DNA from: an uncultured Paracoccus sp.
GTDB taxonomy: Bacteria; Pseudomonadota; Alphaproteobacteria; Rhodobacterales; Rhodobacteraceae
NCBI RefSeq assembly: GCF_946221145.1
Contig: NZ_CAMIOH010000074.1
Span: 1-13,981, forward strand
Reading direction: 5' to 3'
DNA: 13,981 nt
In this document: piece after piece, positions 7,093-13,867 of the stretch
How the letters are laid out: each line of letters starts with the position of its first letter
Numbering within the stretch: position 1 is the stretch's first letter
Notes under the pieces: model-generated
Databases searched by the model: none
Told to the model about the DNA's origin: nothing
What the model saw: only the letters and a program-made list of their open reading frames with translations
Made by a program: the position numbers and the translations under genes

Positions 7093-7470
7093 ATGCAGAC
7101 CCGGATGGTCGAGATGATCTTTCCCGAACAGGCCAACCATTACGGCACGCTGTTTGGCGGGACTGCGCTGTCCTTGATGGCCAAGGCGGCCTTTGTCGCG
7201 GCGACGCGCCATGCCGGGTGCAATGTGGTCATGGCGCGCTCGGAACAGGTCGATTTCGCGACCCCGATCCGGGTGGGCGAGATCCTTGAGCTGACCGCCC
7301 GCGTCATCCGGCAGGGCCGTTCATCCATGACGGTCGAGGTGCTGGGCCAGACCTCGGCGCGATCCGTTCTTGGCGGGCGGTTTGTCATGGTGGCGGTCGA
7401 TGACCGCGGCAGACCCCGACCCTTTGCAGGCGATATTCACCCGAAAGGACAAGACCATGACGATCCATGA
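7093..7470 (+). CDS. Hotdog-fold acyl-CoA thioesterase-like protein, first gene of the prp operon
   Basis: 125 residues from the ATG at 7093, with GGGA about 8 nt upstream. ATGs at 7048 and 7081 are in frame but lie within, or directly against, the operator repeats and lack spacing to a ribosome site. The region MVEMIFPEQANHYGTLFGG (residues 5-23) followed by SEQVDFATPIRVGE (50-63) is the YciA/BACH-type acyl-CoA thioesterase hotdog domain. The position where family members usually have Met-Asp, the catalytic acid on the central helix, reads Met29-Ala30 here. Activity may therefore be altered, or a different residue may serve. Its last 14 bases overlap prpD, so it is cotranslated with the methylcitrate genes. 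A role in relieving propionyl-CoA overload or recovering CoA is inference. Confidence 0.85.
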   Translation: MQTRMVEMIFPEQANHYGTLFGGTALSLMAKAAFVAATRHAGCNVVMARSEQVDFATPIRVGEILELTARVIRQGRSSMTVEVLGQTSARSVLGGRFVMVAVDDRGRPRPFAGDIHPKGQDHDDP

Positions 7471-8971
7471 CCTGCGCACCTACCGTTCAGCCGAGCATCT
7501 GCCGCGCGAAGACCAGCTGGCCTGGAAAATCGCGCAAGTGGCCGCCGATCCGGTCGCCGTCGAGGCCGACGTGACCGAGATGATCGTCAACCGCATCATC
7601 GACAATGCGGCGGTGGCGGCGGCATCGCTGGCCCGGCGGCCGGTCGCCTCGGCGCGGGCGCAGGCGCTGTGCCATGGCTATGCGCCCGGCGCGACGATCT
7701 TTGGCATGGCCGATGCCCGCGTCAGCCCGGAATGGGCGGCATGGGCCAATGGCACGGCGGTGCGCGAACTGGATTTCCACGACACTTTCCTGGCCGCCGA
7801 CTACAGCCATCCCGGCGACAATATCCCGCCGATTCTGGCCGTGGCGCAGCATTGCGGGTTGTCGGGGTCCGATCTGATCCGGGGTCTGGCCACGGGCTAT
7901 GAAATCCAGGTCGATCTGGTGCGCGGCATCTGCCTGCATGAACACAAGATCGACCATATCGCCCATCTGGGCCCCTCGGCCGCCGCCGGGATCGGCACGG
8001 CGCTGAACCTGCCCGCCGAAACCATCTATCAGGCCGTCCAGCAGGCGCTGCATGTCACCACCACCACCCGCCAAAGCCGCAAGGGCGAGATTTCCAGTTG
8101 GAAGGCCTTTGCCCCGGCCTTTGCCGGCAAGATGGCGATCGAGGCCGTGGACCGCGTGATGCGCGGCGAAGGCGCCCCCAGCCCGGCATGGGAGGGCGAG
8201 GATGGCTTTATCGCCTGGCTGCTGTCCGGCCCCGAGGCGCGCTATCAGGTCACGCTGCCCGGCCATGGCCAGCCGAAACGCGCGATTCTGGACACCTATA
8301 CCAAGGAACATTCGGCCGAATACCAGTCGCAGGCGCTGATCGACCTTGCCCGCCGCATGGGGCCGCAGATCGGCGATCTGTCCCGGATCGACAGCATCGT
8401 CATCCACACCAGCCATCACACCCATCACGTGATCGGCACCGGCGCCAACGACCCGCAAAAGATGGACCCGAACTCCAGCCGCGAGACGCTGGACCATTCG
8501 ATCATGTATATCTTTGCCGTCGCGCTGGAGGATGGCGGCTGGCACCATGAACGGTCCTATGCACCGGAACGCGCAGCGCGCCCGGAAACCGTGGCGCTGT
8601 GGCACAAGATTTCCACCACCGAAGACCCGGAATGGACGCGCCGCTATCACGCCCGCGACCCCAGGGAAAAGGCCTTCGGTGGCCGTGTGGTGGTGACGCT
8701 GAAGGACGGCCGCACCATCACCGATGAGCTGGCGCTGGCCGATGCCCATCCCGACGGCGCGCGGCCCTTTGTCCGGCGCAACTATATCCAGAAATTCCTG
8801 ACCCTGTCCGACGGCATCGTCGATCCCGCCGAACAGCGCCGCTTTCTGTCGGCGGCGGAATCGCTGCCCGAACTGCGCGCCGGTGATCTGGCGCAACTGA
8901 ATTTCACCGTCTCGCCGGACAAGCTGGGCGCGCCGCGTCCGACCGGCATCTTCGACCACGGAGGAAAGTGA
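7457..8971 (+). CDS. prpD: 2-Methylcitrate dehydratase (MmgE/PrpD family)
   Basis: Dehydrates 2-methylcitrate toward 2-methylaconitate, the second step of propionyl-CoA oxidation. 504 residues, close to the family length (E. coli PrpD is 483). Typical PrpD segments are visible: DYSHPGDNIPPILAVAQ at 115-131, EHKIDHIAHLGPSAAAGIGTA at about 162-182, KGEISSWKAFAPAFAGKMA at 209-227, and YTKEHSAEYQSQA at 281-293. The start at 7457 has AAAGGA upstream and overlaps the thioesterase stop. The TGA overlaps the prpC ATG by one base (TGATG), a translational-coupling arrangement. No acnD or prpF is adjacent, so this cofactor-free PrpD route, with aconitase for hydration, is the likely pathway variant. Confidence 0.95.
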   Translation: MTIHDLRTYRSAEHLPREDQLAWKIAQVAADPVAVEADVTEMIVNRIIDNAAVAAASLARRPVASARAQALCHGYAPGATIFGMADARVSPEWAAWANGTAVRELDFHDTFLAADYSHPGDNIPPILAVAQHCGLSGSDLIRGLATGYEIQVDLVRGICLHEHKIDHIAHLGPSAAAGIGTALNLPAETIYQAVQQALHVTTTTRQSRKGEISSWKAFAPAFAGKMAIEAVDRVMRGEGAPSPAWEGEDGFIAWLLSGPEARYQVTLPGHGQPKRAILDTYTKEHSAEYQSQALIDLARRMGPQIGDLSRIDSIVIHTSHHTHHVIGTGANDPQKMDPNSSRETLDHSIMYIFAVALEDGGWHHERSYAPERAARPETVALWHKISTTEDPEWTRRYHARDPREKAFGGRVVVTLKDGRTITDELALADAHPDGARPFVRRNYIQKFLTLSDGIVDPAEQRRFLSAAESLPELRAGDLAQLNFTVSPDKLGAPRPTGIFDHGGK

Positions 8972-10140
8972 TGACCGCCCCCATCCGAGCCAAGAAATCC
9001 GTCGCCCTGTCCGGTGTCATTGCCGGCAATACGGCGCTGTGCAGCGTCGGCCAGACCGGCAATGACCTGCATTATCGCGGCTATGACATCCTCGATCTGG
9101 CCGAGCAGGCCGAATACGAAGAGGTCGCGCATCTGCTGATCCACGGCCACCTGCCCAGTGCGGCGGAACTGGCGGCCTACAAGTCGAAACTGCGGGCGCT
9201 GCGGGGCCTGCCGTTGGCGGTGCGTCAGGTGCTGGAGGCGATCCCGGCGGCGGCGCATCCGATGGACGTGCTGCGTTCGGGCGTCAGCGCCATGGGCTGT
9301 GCGCTGCCTGAGGCACATGACCACAATATCGCCGGGGCCCGCGATATTGCCGACCGGCTGATCGCGGCACAGGTCTCGATGCTTCTGTATTGGCATCACC
9401 ATGCCCAGAATGGCCGCCGGATCGAGGTCGAAACCGATGACGACAGCATCGCCGCGCATTTCCTGCATCTGCTGCATGGCACGCCCGCCCGGACTGCCGA
9501 CATCAAGGCGATGCAGGTGACGCTGAACCTCTATGCCGAACATGAATTCAATGCCTCGACCTTTGCCGCGCGGATCATCGCGGGAACGGGGTCTGACCTC
9601 TATTCGGCCATCGCGGGCGGCATCGGCGCGCTGCGCGGCCCGAAACATGGCGGCGCCAACGAGGTCGCGCTGGAGATCCAGAAACGCTATGCCGACCCCG
9701 ATGAGGCCGAGGCCGACATCCGCGCCCGCATCGCCGCGAAAGAGGTGGTGATCGGTTTCGGCCATCCGGTCTATACGATCTCGGATCCCCGCAATCTGGT
9801 CATCAAGCGCGTGGCGCGGGATCTGTCCGCTGCGGCCGGCGCGACCCGGATGTTCGACATTGCCGAACGGATCGAGACGGTGATGGCGGATGCCAAAGGG
9901 ATGTTTCCGAACCTCGACTGGTTTTCGGCGGTGTCCTATCATCTGCTGGGCGTGCCGACGGCGATGTTCACCCCGATCTTCGTCATCGCCCGCACCGCCG
10001 GCTGGGCGGCCCATGTCATCGAGCAGCGGATCGACAACAAGATCATCCGCCCCTCGGCCAATTACATCGGCCCCGAGAACCGCGATTTCCTGCCCATCGA
10101 CCAACGCGGCGTTCCCCTGCGCGCCCAGGCGGCGGAGTAA
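8971..10140 (+). CDS. prpC: 2-Methylcitrate synthase
   Basis: Condenses propionyl-CoA with oxaloacetate to 2-methylcitrate. It belongs to the citrate synthase fold. 389 residues, the short PrpC size rather than the ~430 of the TCA citrate synthase. The catalytic triad is intact: His226 in GPKHGG, His265 in GFGHPVY and Asp316 in NLDW. The C-terminal RPSANYIGP (360-368) is typical of this subgroup. GGAGG lies six bases before the ATG at 8971, and the start overlaps the prpD stop. A GTG one codon earlier is less likely. Location between prpD and prpB makes methylcitrate synthase, rather than general citrate synthase, the right call. Confidence 0.96.
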   Translation: MTAPIRAKKSVALSGVIAGNTALCSVGQTGNDLHYRGYDILDLAEQAEYEEVAHLLIHGHLPSAAELAAYKSKLRALRGLPLAVRQVLEAIPAAAHPMDVLRSGVSAMGCALPEAHDHNIAGARDIADRLIAAQVSMLLYWHHHAQNGRRIEVETDDDSIAAHFLHLLHGTPARTADIKAMQVTLNLYAEHEFNASTFAARIIAGTGSDLYSAIAGGIGALRGPKHGGANEVALEIQKRYADPDEAEADIRARIAAKEVVIGFGHPVYTISDPRNLVIKRVARDLSAAAGATRMFDIAERIETVMADAKGMFPNLDWFSAVSYHLLGVPTAMFTPIFVIARTAGWAAHVIEQRIDNKIIRPSANYIGPENRDFLPIDQRGVPLRAQAAE

Positions 10141-10143
10141 GCC

Positions 10144-11052
10144 ATGCCCTATCTGATCGCCGACGACCTGCCGACCGCCAGTGCCGGCGCGCGGTTTCGC
10201 GCAGCCCTGGCCCGCCCCGGCATCCTGCGCCTGCCCGGCGCGCATAACGGCATGGCAGCCCTGCAAGCCAGGGCCGCCGGGTTCGAGGCGCTGTATCTCT
10301 CGGGCGCCGCGATGACCGCCAGCATGGGCCTGCCCGATCTGGGGATTATCACCGTGGATGAGGTGGCGTTCTTCATCCGCCAGATCGCCCGCGCCAGCGG
10401 CCTGCCGCTGCTGGTCGATGGCGACACCGGCTATGGCGAGGCGCTGAACGTCATGCATATGGTCCGCAGCTTTGAGGAGGCGGGCGCCGGGGCCGTGCAT
10501 CTGGAAGATCAGCTTCTGCCCAAGAAATGCGGGCATCTGAACGACAAGAAACTGGCTTTGGCCAGCGATATGGCCGCCAAGGTCGCCGCCGCCGCCCGCG
10601 CCCGCCGTGATCTGGTGGTCATCGCCCGCACCGACGCCGCCGCCAGCGAAGGCATCGAGGGCGCGGTCGCCCGCGCGAAGCTTTATGTCGAAGCGGGGGC
10701 CGACGCGATCTTCCCCGAGGCGCTGACCTCGGTCGAGATGTTCAAGGCCGTCCGCGCCGCCCTGCCGGGGGTCAGGCTGCTGGCCAACATGACCGAATTC
10801 GGCCGCACCCCGGCGCTGAGTGCCGAGGAATTCCAGCAGCTTGGCTATGACATGGTGATCTGGCCGGTGTCTTCGTTGCGGGTGGCGAACAAGGCGCAGG
10901 AACGGCTTTATGCCACCCTGTCGCGCGACGGTGCCACCACCGCCATGCTGCGCGACATGCAGACGAGGGCCGAACTTTACGACCTGATCGGCCTGAACAG
11001 CTTCGAGGCATTGGATGCATCCATCGCCCAAAGCGTGCTGCCGACGCTCTGA
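10144..11052 (+). CDS. prpB: 2-Methylisocitrate lyase
   Basis: Splits 2-methylisocitrate into pyruvate and succinate, the last step of the cycle. 302 residues, the normal PrpB length (~295). The superfamily active-site motif KKCGH is at 127-131 (Cys129), with YLSGAAMTAS at 51-60, the metal-binding VDGDTGYG at 91-98, and LEDQLLPK just before the catalytic Cys. It starts three bases after the prpC stop, with GGAG in the upstream gene end as ribosome site, so it belongs to the same transcript. It is homologous at distance to aceA, which lies 5 kb upstream. Confidence 0.95.
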   Translation: MPYLIADDLPTASAGARFRAALARPGILRLPGAHNGMAALQARAAGFEALYLSGAAMTASMGLPDLGIITVDEVAFFIRQIARASGLPLLVDGDTGYGEALNVMHMVRSFEEAGAGAVHLEDQLLPKKCGHLNDKKLALASDMAAKVAAAARARRDLVVIARTDAAASEGIEGAVARAKLYVEAGADAIFPEALTSVEMFKAVRAALPGVRLLANMTEFGRTPALSAEEFQQLGYDMVIWPVSSLRVANKAQERLYATLSRDGATTAMLRDMQTRAELYDLIGLNSFEALDASIAQSVLPTL

Positions 11053-11061
11053 CATTGCGAC

Positions 11062-11095
11062 GCTGGCCCGCTGCCGGATCGGGCAGCAGGCCAGC
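11062..11095. terminator. Probable bidirectional hairpin between convergent prpB and mesD
   Basis: GCTGGCC (11062-11068) and GGCCAGC (11089-11095) enclose a second 6-bp stem GCTGCC/GGCAGC with one C-A mismatch, giving a 13-bp interrupted stem around a 6-base loop. It lies between the prpB stop (11052) and the mesD stop (11122, opposite strand). No T-run follows on either strand, so it may act weakly, as an mRNA 3'-end barrier, or with Rho. Confidence 0.5.
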
Positions 11096-11121
11096 CCTTA
11101 ACAGCCGCGCCTCGGGCATGG

Positions 11122-12150
11122 TCAGGCCGAAAGCTCGCCCCGGACGATCTGCGCGCCCGCGCCGAGTGCCCTCAGTTTCGCCGTTGCAACGCTGCGGGGC
11201 AGAGGCGCCATGCCGCAATTCGTGCACGGATAAAGCTTGTCGGCATCGACGAATTGCAGCGCTTTCCGCAACAGGCTGGCGACCTCCTCGGGCGTTTCGA
11301 TGGTGGTGGTTGCAACGTCAATCGCCCCGACCATGACCTTCTTGCCCCGGATCAGCGCGATCAGATCCATCGGAACGCGGGAGTTCTGGCATTCCAGGGA
11401 AATGATGTCGATGGTGGAGTTCTGAAGCTTGGGAAACACCGCCTCGTATTGCCGCCATTCCGCGCCCAGAGTGCTTTTCCAATCCGTATTGGCCTTGATG
11501 CCATAGCCATAGCAGATGTGAACGGCCGTCTCGCATTTCAGGCCCTCGGCCGCTTTCTCCAGCGCAGCAATGCCCCAATCGTTGACCTCATCGAAGAAGA
11601 CGTTGAATGCGGGTTCGTCGAACTGGATGATATCGACGCCGGCGGCCTCCAATTCTCTGGCTTCCTGATTGAGGATCGCGGCAAATTCCCAGGCCAGCTT
11701 TTCACGGCTCTTGTAATGGGCGTCATAAAGCGTGTCGATCATGGTCATCGGGCCGGGCAGCGCCCATTTGATGGGCTGATCGGTCTGACTGCGCAGAAAC
11801 ATCGCGTCTTGCACGAACACGGATTTCGGGCGCGACACCGCCCCGACGACCGTTGGCACACTGGCATCATAGCGATCCCGGATCCTGACGGTCTCGCGCT
11901 TTTCGAAATCGACACCGCTCAGATGCTCGATGAAGGTGGTGACGAAATGCTGGCGGGTTTGCTCGCCATCGCTGACAATGTCGATACCCGCCCGCTGCTG
12001 GTCGTGCAAAGCGACGCGCAAGGCGTCCTGTTTGCCTTCCGACAGCACGTCCCCCTGCAATCTCCAGGGCGACCAGAGCGTTTCGGGCTGCGCCAGCCAT
12101 GACGGCTTGGGCAGGCTTCCGGCGGTTGAGGTGGGAAGCAGCGTGTTCAT
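11122..12150 (-). CDS. mesD: Core methionine synthase MesD (MetE C-terminal-like, folate-independent)
   Basis: Transfers a methyl group to homocysteine to form methionine. It corresponds to the catalytic (C-terminal) half of cobalamin-independent MetE only: 342 residues from the ATG at 12148-12150, against ~750 for full MetE, with no N-terminal folate-binding half. Zinc and homocysteine motifs are visible: FDEPAF at 177-182, VHICYGYG at 210-217 (His211, Cys213), SLECQNSR at 251-258 (Glu253) and CTNCGMAP at 309-316 (Cys312). Adjacency to DUF1852 is the hallmark of the MesD family, shown genetically to need neither 5-methyltetrahydrofolate nor cobalamin but to need the DUF1852 partner and oxygen. 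It starts 28 bp after mesX ends and shares its riboswitch-controlled transcript. An upstream in-frame ATG would overlap mesX and is rejected. Confidence 0.9.
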   Translation of the reverse strand: MNTLLPTSTAGSLPKPSWLAQPETLWSPWRLQGDVLSEGKQDALRVALHDQQRAGIDIVSDGEQTRQHFVTTFIEHLSGVDFEKRETVRIRDRYDASVPTVVGAVSRPKSVFVQDAMFLRSQTDQPIKWALPGPMTMIDTLYDAHYKSREKLAWEFAAILNQEARELEAAGVDIIQFDEPAFNVFFDEVNDWGIAALEKAAEGLKCETAVHICYGYGIKANTDWKSTLGAEWRQYEAVFPKLQNSTIDIISLECQNSRVPMDLIALIRGKKVMVGAIDVATTTIETPEEVASLLRKALQFVDADKLYPCTNCGMAPLPRSVATAKLRALGAGAQIVRGELSA

Positions 12151-12178
12151 GATGATATGGCCTCGTGTTCTTGTTGGA

Positions 12179-13162
12179 TCAGGCAGCGTGTCGGGCGGAC
12201 CATTCCTGCAGAATGTCCCGATAGGGCTCGATGAGGTTTTCCTTGGCGAACCTGCCCTGTTCGACAGCCAGCCGACTGCGTTCCTCGCGATCATAGGCGA
12301 TCTGGGTCAGGGAATAGTCCTGATGGTTCAGGCTGGGCCGGTAACAGGCGCCCGCCGGAGAGTTGGCATTGTAAATCTCGGGCCGGTAAATCCTCTGAAA
12401 GGACTCCATCGTGCTGATGGTGCCGATAAGCTCCAGCGCCGAATAGTCATTGAGCAGATCACCGGAAAAATAAAATGCCAATGGCGCAACGGATTTCGGA
12501 GGCATGAAATATCGGACCTGCAAGCCCATCTTTCCGAAATACAGATCGGTCAGCGACAGCGCATCCTGCCTGTATTCCGTCCCCAGCACCGGATGTTCGT
12601 TTTCCGTCCTGTGATAGGTCCGGCTGCTTGAGGCGCTGAGGCAGATCACGGGCGGCTTTTCGAAATTCTCCTTGTATGCAGGCGAATCCAGAAACAACCG
12701 GAACAGGTTCCCATGCAGAGCGCCAAAATCCTCTGGTGCGCTGAACTGAGGTTTTTTCGCATTGTGCTGCGGCAGCAGGATACTGAAGTCATAATCGCGC
12801 ACATAAGACGAAAAATTGTTCCCGGCGATGCCTGCGATCCGCTTGTCATTCCTGCGATCACAGATGGTCGGCTTCAGGATTTCGATCAGCGGGAAAGCCG
12901 CGACATTGCGACCGTCACTGATGCTCAACTCGGCCGAGATGATGTCCAGTTCGACGGCATAGCGGTCGCCGTTCGGATTGTCCCAATGCGCCAGCGCATT
13001 GAAACGGTTGTCGATCATCCTGACCACGTTTCGCAGGTTTTCCTGGCGCCGGTTTCCTCGGGCCAGATTTGCGAAATTGGTCGTGGCGCGCGTGCTGTCC
13101 AAGGGCAGGTAATCCTCGTCGAACCGGACGCTCTTGATGGAATATGCAAGGTCTTCTTTCAT
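12179..13162 (-). CDS. mesX: DUF1852 protein MesX, putative oxygenase partner of MesD
   Basis: 327 residues, the usual DUF1852 size, from the ATG at 13160-13162 (AGAAGG upstream). In-frame codons further upstream lie in the leader and are not family-like. Recognisable family features include a conserved N-terminal SIKSVRFDEDYLPLDSTRAT (8-27), the NRRQENLRNVVRMIDNRFN block (37-55), and the C-terminal RPSLNHQDYSLTQIAYDREE (275-294). No signal peptide or membrane segment is seen. DUF1852 is required for MesD activity and for its oxygen dependence, and is thought to supply or generate the methyl donor. The exact chemistry is not evident from sequence. It is first in the operon behind the cobalamin riboswitch. 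Third-position GC looks lower than in the prp and ace genes, consistent with acquisition by transfer. No flavin reductase gene follows mesD here. Confidence 0.9.
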   Translation of the reverse strand: MKEDLAYSIKSVRFDEDYLPLDSTRATTNFANLARGNRRQENLRNVVRMIDNRFNALAHWDNPNGDRYAVELDIISAELSISDGRNVAAFPLIEILKPTICDRRNDKRIAGIAGNNFSSYVRDYDFSILLPQHNAKKPQFSAPEDFGALHGNLFRLFLDSPAYKENFEKPPVICLSASSSRTYHRTENEHPVLGTEYRQDALSLTDLYFGKMGLQVRYFMPPKSVAPLAFYFSGDLLNDYSALELIGTISTMESFQRIYRPEIYNANSPAGACYRPSLNHQDYSLTQIAYDREERSRLAVEQGRFAKENLIEPYRDILQEWSARHAA

Positions 13163-13303
13163 CCTGGCATGCCTTCTGGACGGCTTGCGCAGGCAAACCG
13201 TGAAACCGAAATGACCCCGCGACAGATGTCGCGAAGCGGCGAAGTCACCTTGCGGATGGGCCGCTCCCGACGCGCCCACCGCGGCCGGAACAGGTGATGG
13301 ATC
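13163..13303 (-). promoter_or_regulatory. mesX leader between aptamer and start codon (candidate expression platform)
   Basis: The 141-base leader holds two hairpins: GGCCGC/GCGGCC (arms 13281-13286 and 13259-13264) and a tight CGCGAC-loop-GTCGCG (arms 13228-13233 and 13218-13223, 4-base loop). Neither is followed by a T-run on the minus strand, so a simple intrinsic attenuator is not obvious. Rho-dependent or translational control is possible. The hairpins are visible and their role is inference. Confidence 0.4.
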
Positions 13304-13476
13304 ACAGGCAGGTTTCCTGACTTGCGGGTCTTCACCCTGTCTGGCCTTCCCGGAGCGGAATTCCGCGCCAGTGGCATGTCAGACAGGCTCTCCGCCTACA
13401 GTTGCGGGGGCAGTTCCGGATTCGGCGACAGCCTGACCGGATTCCCTTTTACCCGAGGTTTCCCTCGGCACCTTGA
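13304..13476 (-). ncRNA. Cobalamin (B12) riboswitch
   Basis: Read on the minus strand, all conserved elements occur in order: AAGGTGCC (from 13474), a CCGAGGG/CCTCGG hairpin, GGTAAAAGGGAATCCGG, AATCCGGAACTGCCCCCG followed by CAACTGT, the B12 box GCCACTGG (13368-13375), a peripheral hairpin, and the closing AGTCAGGAAACCTGCC ending near 13307. This is the RF00174 class. Binding of adenosylcobalamin (or methylcobalamin) normally switches off the downstream gene. Here that is mesX-mesD, a B12-independent methionine synthase, so repression in B12-replete cells makes physiological sense. It parallels the common metE riboswitch. Confidence 0.93.
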
Positions 13477-13485
13477 TCTGACGGC

Positions 13486-13514
13486 AAGATCGGCGGGAAG
13501 CGCCGTGATGTCAA
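13486..13514 (-). promoter_or_regulatory. Probable sigma-70-type promoter for the mesX-mesD transcript
   Basis: On the minus strand a perfect TTGACA (13509-13514) is separated by 17 bases from GATCTT (13486-13491), a weak -10 match. Transcription would begin near 13479, right at the 5' edge of the aptamer, which is where a riboswitch leader should start. The position supports the call more than the -10 sequence does. Confidence 0.5.
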
Positions 13515-13867
13515 CTTGATCGAAGCGTCGAAATTTTCATGTTGATTATGAGATTGACGGGATGCACTGGGCATCGGTGGTGACGCCCGGATCGCATTTC
13601 GGTGCGAGGTCGTTGCCTTCCTCGACCTGTTCGATGCTGAGGCACGGGGAGAAAAGAGCCATGGCATTTCCGCGGCTTGGTCATGACGCGTGCGCGAGGC
13701 GTGGTGCCCGTTAATCAGCCAGGCCCTGTCGATGTCCGCAGAGGTTACGGTAAGCGGGCCGGAAGCACCTGATCGGGTCCCGACCAGCCCGAAGGTGACG
13801 ATATAGTGCCTGCCGAGCGCCACCGTTCCCAGCCTGCGGCTGAACCTGACCCAGTATTTCTTCAGCC
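13515..13867. other. Gene-poor stretch between mesX promoter and CobW-like remnant
   Basis: No gene is supported here. A 142-codon minus-strand frame (13449-13877) begins with a plausible ATG, but its 3' end runs through the mesX promoter and into the riboswitch, and its translation shows no family motif. A plus-strand translation such as EVVAFLDLF around 13607-13633 is too short to judge. The stretch may be decayed coding DNA upstream of the CobW-like fragment. Confidence 0.35.

Noticed and set aside
8782..11055. 757-codon minus-strand open frame antisense to prpC and prpB
   Set aside because: It spans three real genes on the other strand and has no domain signature. It is typical of GC-rich antisense frames.
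12151..12294. N-terminally extended MesD start near 12294
   Set aside because: It would overlap the end of mesX by over 100 bases and adds residues foreign to the MetE C-terminal fold.
13163..13279. N-terminally extended MesX start near 13279
   Set aside because: The extra 39 residues are unlike DUF1852 and fall in the riboswitch leader. The 327-residue form matches the family length.
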